Assembly: GCA_964472715.1 (NCBI GenBank)
Contig: CAYYMT010000003.1
Location: 1 to 61,538, forward strand
Direction of reading: 5' to 3'
DNA length: 61,538 nucleotides
From: JAFGTP01 sp964472715
Lineage (GTDB): Bacteria; Fidelibacterota; UBA2242; JAFGTP01
Below are positions 33,836 to 44,100 of the stretch, in pieces. Positions within the stretch are counted from its first letter, which is position 1, and every line of letters begins with the position of its first letter. The notes under the pieces are model-generated. The model saw only the letters and a list, made by a program, of their open reading frames with translations. It made no database searches and was not told the DNA's origin. A program made the translations under genes and the position numbers.

Positions 33836-35926
33836 TTTTAAACATTCGGGTATGAACCCTCTTGTCTTTTCTATTATTTCTCTTTGTATTTTTTTATCAC
33901 AATTACTAAATCTGGAAAATTGCATTGTAAATACAGCCCGTCCCTGAGTGAGGGATCTGAGATCAGTTGCATAGCCAAACATCTCACGCATGGGTGATTC
34001 GGCATTGACAACACTTTTCATATTTTCTTTTCCCATTTTCAGGATATTGGCGCGGCGGCTGTTCAGATCATTGACAACATCACCTAAGTATTCGTCAGGT
34101 ACGAGAACCTCAAGGGACATCAAAGGTTCTAAAAGTTCCGGTGCTGCGTCCTGAAGCGCCTCTTCCATCGCCTCATTGGCTGCCATCTGAAATGCTAATT
34201 CGGTAGAATCAGTCTCACTGAAACTACCGCCTGTGACAATTGTTCTGACACCCTCCATCGGATATCCGGCTAAGATACCCACCGAAAGTCTGTTCAGAAT
34301 GCCCTTCTCCAAACGATGATGAAAATGTTTTGGAATTTCCACATCCGGGGCTTCAATAACAACCACATTGTCATTGGAATTTTCATTGGGCTCAATTCTC
34401 AATTTGACTTCTGCGAATTGTTTTGTATTTCCAGTTTCTTTATTTATTAAAGCCTGCCCAAAACTTTCCTCAGTAATTGTTTCCCGGTAGGAAACTGTGG
34501 GCCGGCCAACACGTGCTTGTACATTGTATTCTTCTATAATACGGCTAACCAGAACCTGCAGGTGAAGTTCGCCCATACCGCTGACAACAATCTGTCCGGT
34601 ATTTTCGTCTTCATCAATGCGAAAAGTCGGGTCTTCCCAGGAAAGTTTTTCCAGGGCTTCTGATAATTTTTTTGTATCAATACTGCTTTTGGGTTCTATC
34701 GTTACGGAGATGACCGGCTCCGGAAAATTCATCTGTTCCAGTGTAATGGGATTTTTTGTAGCGCACAGGGTATGGCCGGTAAAGCTGTACCGCAACCCGA
34801 CCAATGCGCCGATTTCTCCGGCCGTCAATTCTTTCACTTCCTGTCTTTTATTGGCATGCATTAGTAATATACGGCTGATTCGTTCTTTGCGGCCTTCCAG
34901 CGGATTGAGCAGGGAATCTCCCTGCCTGATCTTACCGGAATAGACCCGGACGAAACTTAAACGGCCAACATGTTTATCACTCATTACCTTAAAAAGCAGT
35001 GCGGCAGTGTGTTCGTTATCATCGGATTTTCGCGCAACAACTTTATTTTTTTTATCGAGGCCGCTGATGGCCGGAACATCCAGGGGTGACGGCATATAAT
35101 CCACAACCGCGTCGAGTAATGACTGGACACCTTTATTTTTTAATGAAGACCCAACCAGTACCGGGACAATATCATTTTTTAAAGTGGCCTTTCGAAGGGC
35201 CTCTTTGATCATCGCCGGATCAATTTCTTTACCTTCCAGGAAGAGTTCCATTAATTCTTCATTGTAATCCGCAACACTTTCGATGAGTTTTTCACGGTAG
35301 GTTTCTGCTACTTCTACCAGGTTATCGGGAATATTTTCCGTTTTGAACTCTTTTCCGAGGGTATCTTCAGAATAAGTAACATGTTTCATTGTGACCAGGT
35401 CAATGATACCTTTGAAAGTGTCGCTTTTTCCGTCGGGAATACAAACAGGAACCGGATTGGTTCCTAATCTGTCCGCCATCATATCGAGTACTCTAAAAAA
35501 ATCAGCACCAACTCGATCCATTTTATTCACATAGGCAATTTTGGGTATGTGATAATTTTCCGATTGGTGCCAAACGGTCTCGGACTGGGGTTCAACGCCC
35601 CCTACAGCGCAAAAAATTGCTACCGCTCCGTCCAGTACTCTCAATGACCGCTCAACCTCGGCAGTGAAATCCACATGCCCGGGGGTATCGATAATGTTGA
35701 TCCTGTGTTTGTTCCAAAAACAGGTTGTTGCCGCGGAGGTTATTGTGATCCCTCTTTCTTTTTCCTGGGCCATCCAGTCCATAGTTGCAGCACCCTCATG
35801 GACTTCGCCCATGCGGTGTACTTTACCGGTATAATACAGAATTCTTTCTGTAGTCGTGGTCTTGCCGGCATCTATATGTGCCATTATACCGATATTTCTT
35901 AACTTATGTTGATCTTTTTGGTTCAC
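33830..35926 (-). CDS. fusA: Elongation factor G
   Basis: GTPase that drives translocation. The 698 residues show G1 AHIDAGKT at about 16-23, the switch segment KERGITITSAATTC, G3 DTPGHVDFT, G4 NKMD, and domains II-V ending in MQFSRFSNCDKKIQREII. Normal length. Follows rpsG by 23 bases and precedes tuf by 12; its stop codon lies inside the DNA block shared with the second tuf locus. Confidence 0.98.
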   Translation of the reverse strand: MNQKDQHKLRNIGIMAHIDAGKTTTTERILYYTGKVHRMGEVHEGAATMDWMAQEKERGITITSAATTCFWNKHRINIIDTPGHVDFTAEVERSLRVLDGAVAIFCAVGGVEPQSETVWHQSENYHIPKIAYVNKMDRVGADFFRVLDMMADRLGTNPVPVCIPDGKSDTFKGIIDLVTMKHVTYSEDTLGKEFKTENIPDNLVEVAETYREKLIESVADYNEELMELFLEGKEIDPAMIKEALRKATLKNDIVPVLVGSSLKNKGVQSLLDAVVDYMPSPLDVPAISGLDKKNKVVARKSDDNEHTAALLFKVMSDKHVGRLSFVRVYSGKIRQGDSLLNPLEGRKERISRILLMHANKRQEVKELTAGEIGALVGLRYSFTGHTLCATKNPITLEQMNFPEPVISVTIEPKSSIDTKKLSEALEKLSWEDPTFRIDEDENTGQIVVSGMGELHLQVLVSRIIEEYNVQARVGRPTVSYRETITEESFGQALINKETGNTKQFAEVKLRIEPNENSNDNVVVIEAPDVEIPKHFHHRLEKGILNRLSVGILAGYPMEGVRTIVTGGSFSETDSTELAFQMAANEAMEEALQDAAPELLEPLMSLEVLVPDEYLGDVVNDLNSRRANILKMGKENMKSVVNAESPMREMFGYATDLRSLTQGRAVFTMQFSRFSNCDKKIQREIIEKTRGFIPECLKN

Positions 35927-35949
35927 AATAACTTCTGTTTAAATCTTTT

Positions 35950-36417
35950 CTATTTAAAATGCGCAAAAGCTTTGTTTGCTTCCGCCATTCTATGGGTTTC
36001 ATCTTTCTTTTTTACAGCAGCGCCTTCATTATTGCAGGCATCATTTAATTCTGCTGCCAGACTGAGGGCAAATCTTTGTCCTGATTTACTGCGGGCGGCT
36101 TTCAGAATCCATCTGGAAGCCAGGGCAAATTTACGTTTTTTGCTGACATCCATGGGTACCTGAAATGTTGCGCCGCCAACTCGTTTGGATTTTACTTCCA
36201 GCAGGGGGGACACATTTTTAATCGCTTTTTTAAATCCGTCCAGACCTTCTGTCTTCTGACGTTCATTTAATTTATCGATTGCTTCGTAAAAAATTGCTTC
36301 TGCAATTGATTTTTTGCCTTTACTCATTATGTGATTAATAAACTTAGAGGCTTCCAAGTCATTATATTTCACATCACCTACAAGCACATTTCCACGAATT
36401 TTCTTTTTTCTAGACAT
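35950..36417 (-). CDS. rpsG: 30S ribosomal protein S7 (uS7)
   Basis: Primary 16S 3'-domain binder near the E site; represses the str operon in Escherichia coli. The 155 residues have KFINHIMSKGKKSIAEAIFY, VSPLLEVKSKRVGGATFQVP, and the usual C-terminal helix RMAEANKAFAHFK. Typical length. It lies between rpsL and fusA. Confidence 0.98.
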   Translation of the reverse strand: MSRKKKIRGNVLVGDVKYNDLEASKFINHIMSKGKKSIAEAIFYEAIDKLNERQKTEGLDGFKKAIKNVSPLLEVKSKRVGGATFQVPMDVSKKRKFALASRWILKAARSKSGQRFALSLAAELNDACNNEGAAVKKKDETHRMAEANKAFAHFK

Positions 36418-36436
36418 GAATCAAAAATCTCCTTAA

Positions 36437-36805
36437 TTACGCTTTTTTCGCGCCATATCTTGATCGACTCTGTTTTCTACCTTCCACACCGGCTGTATCA
36501 TAAGTACCACGAACAACATGATACCGTACGCCTGGTAAATCTTTTACACGACCGCCCTCAACCAAAACAATTGAGTGTTCCTGCAGGTTGTGGCCTTCAC
36601 CAGGAATATAAGCATTTACTTCTCTTCCGTTTGACAACCTAACCCTGGCGACTTTTCGCAATGCGGAATTCGGTTTTTTGGGAGTTGTAGTATATACTCT
36701 GGTACAAACGCCTCTCTTCTGTGGACAATTATCAAGAGACTTTGATTTTGATTTTTTGGTTAATTTTTTTCTACCTTTTCTTACTAACTGGTTTATTGTC
36801 GGCAT
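36437..36805 (-). CDS. rpsL: 30S ribosomal protein S12 (uS12)
   Basis: Decoding-site protein and streptomycin target. The 122 residues include MPTINQLVRKGRKKLTKKSK, the decoding loop TTTPKKPNSALRKVARVRLS, and VKDLPGVRYHVVRGTYDTAG. Lysines at the classical resistance positions (TPKKPNS and VKDLPG) are the wild-type, drug-sensitive residues. It starts 60 bases after rpoC, with a possible internal promoter at 36832-36860. Confidence 0.98.
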   Translation of the reverse strand: MPTINQLVRKGRKKLTKKSKSKSLDNCPQKRGVCTRVYTTTPKKPNSALRKVARVRLSNGREVNAYIPGEGHNLQEHSIVLVEGGRVKDLPGVRYHVVRGTYDTAGVEGRKQSRSRYGAKKA

Positions 36806-36831
36806 AATATCTCCATACTTAAAAGCCCGTA

Positions 36832-36860
36832 AAAATAATACTTAAAACTTTTTAATGCAA
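36832..36860 (-). promoter_or_regulatory. Weak candidate promoter before the str genes
   Basis: TTGCAT, 17 bases and TATTTT on the minus strand in the 60-base gap between rpoC and rpsL. This is one of the wider gaps in the block and a natural place for an internal promoter, but the boxes are weak in AT-rich DNA. No terminator hairpin is seen after rpoC. Confidence 0.25.
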
Positions 36861-36865
36861 TATTT

Positions 36866-39800
36866 TTATTTTTTTAATGCGTCTAATTCTTCTTTTTTAA
36901 CTTTTTCCTGTTCATAGATCTGTTCCCATTCTGCAGTCTCTGATTCCGGTTCAATAACCATAAGGTCTTTATGTCTTCTCAAGCCGGTGCCTGCGGGAAT
37001 CAGTCTTCCCATAATAACATTTTCTTTCAAACCGCGCAAGTGGTCCGTTTTGGTTGCTGTAGCGGCATCAGTCAGGACTCGTGTTGTCTCCTGGAAGGAT
37101 GCAGCTGAGATAAATGATTCGGTACCCAATGACGCGCGTGTAATTCCCAGCAGAATTTCGGTAAACTGAGCCGGTTTGGCCGGTCTGGCTTTGGCCGGGA
37201 CTTTTCCGTCTTCCTTTAGGATTCTGTTATATTTTGTGAATTCTTCCCGGCTGACAATGTCGTCAACATCCCAGTCAGATTCACCGACATCGGTGACCAC
37301 AACATTGAAAGAACTTTTGTCATTTTCTTCCAGCAGGACATTTTTGTTCACAATATCATCCTGCAACAGATCAGTGTCGCCGGGATCAATGATCTTAACT
37401 TTCTGCATCATCTGTTTTACAATGATTTCGATATGTTTATCATTGATGGCTACTCCCTGTAGGCGGTAAACCTCCTGAATCTCATTGACCAGATATTCCT
37501 GAACTTTGCGCGGATCCTGGACTTTCAGAATATCACGGGGAGAGACCGGTCCTTCACAGAGTCTGTCGCCGGCTCTGACCGTATCACCTTCATTGACCAG
37601 GACATATCTTCCGTAAGGCATTTTGTATTTCTTTTTCGAACCGTCCGGTGCAATTACATAAATCTCGCGAATACCCTTTTTGGTGTCACCAAACTTAATG
37701 GTACCGTCAATGTCTGTAATTACAGAAGGATTCTTTGGTTTTCTGGCTTCAAATAATTCGGCAACTCTCGGCAAACCACCGGTAATATCACTACTCTTAC
37801 CGGTTTCTTTGGGTTTTTTTGCCAGTGTGTCGCCAGCCTGGACTTCTTCGCCATTTTGAACGGAAAGCATAGCATGTAGCGGGAGAATATTTCCCTCCAA
37901 TACTTTTTCTTCGCCGTTTTCTTCCCAAACAATATCGATTCGGGGTTGCAGGTTTCTGTTTTTAGCATCGATGATCGTTGCTGATTTATGGCCGGATTCG
38001 TCAGCTTCGATTTTGTATGTTTCTTCTTCGATAAGATCTACAAATCTAACCTTACCCGAGGCCATTGCCAATATGTGATCGCTGTAAATATCCCAACTGA
38101 AAAGTGAATCAGCAACATCTACTTTTTGACCCTCTTTAACAAAGATATGTGCACCATAAGGTACGTTGTAAGTTGACGTAATTCTGTCATTATCGTCCAC
38201 AATATTTATCGTTGTGTTTCGGGAGAGTACAACATTGAAGTCTTTGCCCTTGTAGTCAATTTCCTTGTAATTGTCAGAAAATTGAACGATGCCACTGGAT
38301 TTTGCGATTGTTTCAGATTCTTCCACAATACGGGCGGCTGTTCCACCAAAGTGGAAGGTACGTAATGTCAGCTGTGTACCCGGTTCACCAATCGCCTGTG
38401 CCGCCATGATACCGACAGATTCTCCGATATTAACTAAATTCCCGGTGGCCAGATTTCGTCCGTAACATTTGGCGCAAACACCAAATTTCGATTCACAGGT
38501 CAGTACGGAACGAATTCGAACCTCTTCAATGCCTGCTTTTTCGATACGAAGCGCTTTATCTTCATTAATTTCATGTCCGACTTCGACAATAATCTCATCG
38601 GTTTCCGGATCATAGACATCTTCCTGTGCAGTTCTTCCGAGAATACGGTCTGCGAGGCGTTCAATTACATTTTCTTCTTTTTTCAAGGCCGAGACATCAA
38701 TACCATTGATAGTGCCACAGTCTTCCTGAAAAATGACAACATCCTGAGAAACATCAACCAGTCTTCTGGTCAAATATCCGGCATCAGCGGTTTTCAGCGC
38801 CGTATCAGCCAAACCTTTACGGGCGCCGTGTGTGGAGATAAAATATTCCAGTACGGTCAATCCTTCTTTGAAGTTTGAAATAATCGGCGTTTCAATAATC
38901 TCACCCACCTGGCCACTCATGGATTTTTGCGGTTTTGCCATCAATCCACGCATGGCAGCCAACTGTTTGATCTGATCCTGACTACCTCGCGCACCGGAAT
39001 CAGCCATCATAAAGAGTGAGTTAAATCCCTGATTATGTTTTTCAAAGGTCTTTAACATTTCTTCTGATAATTGATTTGTCGTGTGTGTCCAGGTATCAAT
39101 GACTTTGTTGTATCGTTCACCTTCTGTGAGAATACCTTTTTGTGCTTTTTGCTGAATGACATCAATTTTCGCAAAGGATTCTTTGATGATCTCATCCTTG
39201 TTCGCCGGAATCAATACATCAGCGAGCGCCATGGAAATACCGGATTTTGTCGCATAGTAAAAGCCCATATCCTTGAGCCTGTCCAGAAACTTGACCGTTT
39301 CAAAATTTCCGGCCTCGGCATAGACATGGCCGATAATTCCTTTCAGGCGACCTTTGGTCAGCAATTCATTGATATAGGAAATATTATCCGGAAGAATACT
39401 GTTGAAAAGAGCGCGGCCAACGGTAGTATCATAGATTTTACCATCGACTCTGATCTTGACTTTGGCGTGAAGCTCAACTTCTCTGACATAATAGGCAAAG
39501 ATCGCTTCATCAATGGATGAAAAGATTTTCCCTTCGCCCACAGCACCTTCTTTTTTACGGGTGATGTAGTAACATCCCAGTACCATGTCCTGTGAGGGCG
39601 TGGCCACCGGTTTTCCGTGTGCCGGGTGCAAAATGTTATGAGAAGCGAGAATTAAAATACGGCACTCTTCCTGCGCTTCATAGGAAAGCGGTACATGCAC
39701 AGCCATCTGATCGCCATCAAAGTCAGCATTAAAAGCGCCACAAACAAGGGGATGCAACTGGACGGCTTTTCCTTCGATGAGTTTAGGCTGGAATGCCTGT

Positions 39801-41152
39801 ATACCCAATCTATGCAGGGTGGGCGCGCGGTTTAACAGAACCGGATGGTCTTTGACCACATATTCAAGGACGCGGTAGACTTCCGGTGTTTTGCGCTCAA
39901 CCATAGATTTGGCGGCTTTCGGTGTTTTTGCTATTTCTCTTCTTATTAATTGGAATATGATATGAGGCTTAAAAAGTTCTATCGCCATTTCTTTTGGCAA
40001 ACCACACTCATTCAAATTCAGATCGGGTCCCACAACGATTACGGAACGACCGGAATAATCAACGCGTTTACCCAAAAGATTTTGTCGAAACCGTCCTTCT
40101 TTACCTTTGAGCATATCACTCAAACTTTTTAACGGACGGCGGGTACCGCTACGAACTTCTGTTCTTCTTTTACTATTATCAAAGAGGGAATCAACAGCTT
40201 CCTGGAGCATTCTTTTTTCATTGCGAAGAATGACTTCCGGCGCCTTGATTTCCATTAATTGTTTTAATCTATTATTACGAATGATCACGCGACGATAAAG
40301 ATCATTTAAATCACTGGCCGCAAAGCGTCCGCCTTCCAACGGAACCAATGGTCTGAGTTCCGGGGGAATCACCGGCAGAATTGTCACCACCATCCATTCG
40401 GGTTTGTTGTCAGGACCGCCTTTTACCGGCAAAAATGATTTGACGATTTTCAGTCTTTTAAGGATCTCATTGGTGGCGGTTTTTGACTTTTCTGTTTTTA
40501 ACTGCTTTTTCAGATCTTTGACTAATTTTTCTATATCCAGTTTTTGCAGCAGTTCGCGAATCGCCTCGCCACCGGTTTTTGCGATGAAATAATTTTGATC
40601 GTCATCATCTTCATCGTCAAAATAATCGGTTTGTGGTCCGAATTTTTCACTGTTTTCATAATACTCTTCTTCAGTGATGATGTCTTTATATTTAAACTCC
40701 GACTGACCGGGATTTAACACGACATACTTTTCATAGTATACGATTTCTTCCAATTGTTTCGTCCTGACACCTAATAAATTGTTGATTTTACTAGGAATGG
40801 ACTTAAGAAACCATATATGAACAACAGGCACAGCCAGGGTTATATGGCCCATTCTTTCACGACGTACCTTTTTACGGGCCACCTCGACACCACAACGATC
40901 GCAGATGATACCCTTATATCTTATCCTTTTGTATTTACCACAATGACACTCGTAATCTTTAACAGGTCCGAATATTTTTTCACAAAAAAGCCCGTCTTTT
41001 TCCGGCTTATAAGACCTGTAATTGATTGTTTCCGGTTTCAGCACTTCACCGCGGGAACGTAACAGAATACTTTCCGGTGAAGATAGATGAACCGTAATTC
41101 TCTCGAGGTCATCTTTCCTCTGGTTTAAGGATTGTCCTAAATTATTATTCAT
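36866..41152 (-). CDS. rpoC: DNA-directed RNA polymerase subunit beta'
   Basis: Catalytic polymerase subunit. In 1428 residues: N-terminal zinc site Cys69, Cys71, Cys84, Cys87 (ECHCGKYKR and ICDRCGVEV), clamp and rudder, the active-site loop NADFDGD at 475-481 with three catalytic aspartates, the second zinc site (CESKFGVCAKCYGRN), and the bridge/trigger-loop region AAQAIGEPGTQLTLRTFH. An acidic stretch (DDEDDDD, about 179-185) interrupts the clamp region. Length is as in Bacteroidota. It follows rpoB by 23 bases. Confidence 0.99.
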   Translation of the reverse strand: MNNNLGQSLNQRKDDLERITVHLSSPESILLRSRGEVLKPETINYRSYKPEKDGLFCEKIFGPVKDYECHCGKYKRIRYKGIICDRCGVEVARKKVRRERMGHITLAVPVVHIWFLKSIPSKINNLLGVRTKQLEEIVYYEKYVVLNPGQSEFKYKDIITEEEYYENSEKFGPQTDYFDDEDDDDQNYFIAKTGGEAIRELLQKLDIEKLVKDLKKQLKTEKSKTATNEILKRLKIVKSFLPVKGGPDNKPEWMVVTILPVIPPELRPLVPLEGGRFAASDLNDLYRRVIIRNNRLKQLMEIKAPEVILRNEKRMLQEAVDSLFDNSKRRTEVRSGTRRPLKSLSDMLKGKEGRFRQNLLGKRVDYSGRSVIVVGPDLNLNECGLPKEMAIELFKPHIIFQLIRREIAKTPKAAKSMVERKTPEVYRVLEYVVKDHPVLLNRAPTLHRLGIQAFQPKLIEGKAVQLHPLVCGAFNADFDGDQMAVHVPLSYEAQEECRILILASHNILHPAHGKPVATPSQDMVLGCYYITRKKEGAVGEGKIFSSIDEAIFAYYVREVELHAKVKIRVDGKIYDTTVGRALFNSILPDNISYINELLTKGRLKGIIGHVYAEAGNFETVKFLDRLKDMGFYYATKSGISMALADVLIPANKDEIIKESFAKIDVIQQKAQKGILTEGERYNKVIDTWTHTTNQLSEEMLKTFEKHNQGFNSLFMMADSGARGSQDQIKQLAAMRGLMAKPQKSMSGQVGEIIETPIISNFKEGLTVLEYFISTHGARKGLADTALKTADAGYLTRRLVDVSQDVVIFQEDCGTINGIDVSALKKEENVIERLADRILGRTAQEDVYDPETDEIIVEVGHEINEDKALRIEKAGIEEVRIRSVLTCESKFGVCAKCYGRNLATGNLVNIGESVGIMAAQAIGEPGTQLTLRTFHFGGTAARIVEESETIAKSSGIVQFSDNYKEIDYKGKDFNVVLSRNTTINIVDDNDRITSTYNVPYGAHIFVKEGQKVDVADSLFSWDIYSDHILAMASGKVRFVDLIEEETYKIEADESGHKSATIIDAKNRNLQPRIDIVWEENGEEKVLEGNILPLHAMLSVQNGEEVQAGDTLAKKPKETGKSSDITGGLPRVAELFEARKPKNPSVITDIDGTIKFGDTKKGIREIYVIAPDGSKKKYKMPYGRYVLVNEGDTVRAGDRLCEGPVSPRDILKVQDPRKVQEYLVNEIQEVYRLQGVAINDKHIEIIVKQMMQKVKIIDPGDTDLLQDDIVNKNVLLEENDKSSFNVVVTDVGESDWDVDDIVSREEFTKYNRILKEDGKVPAKARPAKPAQFTEILLGITRASLGTESFISAASFQETTRVLTDAATATKTDHLRGLKENVIMGRLIPAGTGLRRHKDLMVIEPESETAEWEQIYEQEKVKKEELDALKK

Positions 41153-41175
41153 TAATAAAATTCCTCCGGAATTTT

Positions 41176-44100
41176 TTAATTAATGTCCATTTCAATACAT
41201 AATCCCTGTAGTTCTTTTAACAATACATTAAAAGATTCAGGTACGCCGAATTCAGTGATATTTTCACCTTTTACAATAGCGTTGTATGCCTTGGAACGAC
41301 CTTCAACATCATCAGATTTGATTGTTAACATTTCCTGAAGTGTGTATGCAGCGCCATAAGCTTCCAGTGCCCACACTTCCATTTCACCCAGACGCTGGCC
41401 TCCGAATTGCGCTTTTCCACCCAGTGGCTGCTGGGTTACCAGCGAATAGGGACCAGTGGAACGGGAGTGCATTTTGTCTTCAATCAAATGATACAATTTC
41501 ATCATGTAACTATAACCAATAGATATTGGCTGATCAAAGGCTTCACCTGTTTTACCATCATATAAAACAGCTTTTCCGGTTTCCGGTAATCCGGCTTTTT
41601 TCAATTCGGCTTTTACTTCATCGTGCGTAGCGCCGTTAAAAACCGGTGTTTCATAATACTTACCCAGTTTATGCCCGGCCCAGCCTAACATACATTCGTA
41701 TAACTGCCCAAGGTTCATACGTGAGGGTACGCCCAGGGGATTTAAAATAATATCCACAGGGGTTCCATCTTCCGTAAAAGGCATGTCTTCTTCCGGTACA
41801 ATAATGGAGATCACACCCTTATTTCCGTGTCGTCCTGCCATTTTGTCACCAACTGAGATCTTTCGCTTATCAGCGACATAGACCTTTACCAGTTGTAATA
41901 CGCCGGGTTGAAGCTCATCACCAACCTTGATTTTATATATATTGCGTTCTGTTTCTCTGTCAATATCGGAGGACAAATCAAAATAATTGTTAATAACGCC
42001 CATAATCTGCTCATTAACCTTATCATCCTTTGTCCAGCCTTTTTCAATACTTAAATTGTCAAAATTTAACCCGTAAAGTATATCTTCCGTAAACTTTGTA
42101 CCACGTTTTACGATAGTTTTGGTTTGAGTTAAATCTTTAATTGTTGTGGCTGTTTGACCGTTCAGCAGATTGATCAAAATCGCATTTCTTCTCTCTCGAA
42201 GTGCGCGGTGTTTATCAACAGCTTTCGATCTGATCTTTTCGATCTTGCGCTTTTCTTCACTTCTGGTTGATTTACCTTTACGCTGAAAGAGTTTGGTCTT
42301 GATCGCCACACCTTTGGTGCCCGATTCTGCTTTTTTGGAAGCGTCTTTTACATCGCTGGCTTTTTCACCAAAAATTGCCCGCAACAATTTTTCTTCGGGA
42401 GTTGGTTCTTTTTCACCTTTCGGAGTCACTTTACCGATTAAAATATCACCGGTTTTGATTTCCGCACCTTCGCGTACAATTCCATGTTCGTCAAGATTTT
42501 TAGTGGCATCTTCACCGACATTGGGAATTTCGCGGGTCAGCTCTTCAACGCCTCGTTTCGTATCCCGGACTTCCAGTTCGAATTCCTTGATATGCAAAGA
42601 GGTGAAAACATCTTCTTTTACCATTCTGTCACTGAGGATGATAGCATCTTCAAAATTGTATCCTTCCCAGGGCATATAGGCTACAAGAACATTTCTTCCC
42701 AGGGCAAGTTCACCTTTTTGGGTGGAAGGCCCATCCGCCAGAACACTACCGACCTTAACCTTGTCACCTTCATTCACGAGGGGTTTCTGATTAACGGTTG
42801 TATCCTGATTGGAACGTCTGTATTTGGTTAATTCAGACTTGGTTTTGCCCTTGTTCTCATCCAACTCAATTTCATTTTTATCGGAAGATCGAACAACAAT
42901 GGACTTGGAATCCACTTCTTCGACAACACCGTTTTTAGTGGATGTCAAAACTGATCTGGAATCTTTGGCAACCCGTTTTTCCATACCGGTGGCGACAATG
43001 GGAGGTTCAGGCCGAAGCAGTGGCACTGATTGCCGCTGCATGTTGGAACCCATCAAAGCCCGGTTCGCATCATCGTGTTCCAGGAAAGGAATCAATGCGG
43101 CGGATACAGAGACCAACTGGGTTGGTGACACATCCATATAATTCACTTCTTTCGGTTCAACTGTCGGGAATTCGCCCCTGATCCTGGCGCGAACATGCTC
43201 TGTAACAAAACGACCTTTATCATCGATTTTGGCGTTTGCCTGGGCAATTAATTCCCTGTCTTCATCATCGGCCGAGAGGTATTCTACATTGTCGGTTACA
43301 AAACTTTCGCCGTCCTTTTGCACAACTTTTCGATATGGCGTTTCGATAAAACCCAGTTCATTTACATTGCCAAAAGTAGCCAGTGATGAAATTAACCCGA
43401 TGTTCGGACCTTCCGGCGTTTCAATGGGACATAATCTTCCGTAGTGTGTGTAATGCACATCTCGCACCTCAAATCCGGCGCGTTCTCTGGTCAGGCCTCC
43501 GGGTCCAAGGGCTGATACCCGTCGTTTATGTGTAATTTCAGCCAGAGGATTGGTCTGGTCATGAAACTGTGATAACTGGTTGGTCCCGAAAAATGTGTTC
43601 AGTACCGAAGTAATGATTCTGGAATTAACAAGATTTTGCGGTGTCAGGTTTTCTGACTCTCTGAGGTTCATACGTTCGCGAATAGTGCGCGACATACGGG
43701 TCAGGGAGAGATTGAACTGATTTTCCAGTTGTTCACCGATGGTACGAACTCTTCGGTTACCGAGATGATCAATATCATCGGAGCCCATATTACCTTTTTT
43801 CATTTCAATAATATGATTGATGATCTTAACAAAATCTTCACGGGTCAGTACCCTGTCATCAACCGGGACATTCAAATTGAACTTTTTATTGATCCGGTAA
43901 CGGCCCACTTTTCCAAGGTCATATTTTTTCGGACTGAAGAACAATCTTTCGACAAACTTACGCGCAGTGTCGAGATTTGGCGGTTCGCCGGTACGCAGAT
44001 TATTATAAAGAAAATAAAGTGCGGATTCTTCATCAAAAGTCGAGCGGTCTTTTCTGAAAGTATTTATGAAAACATTTTTTTCAATTTCATTTTCCGTTGT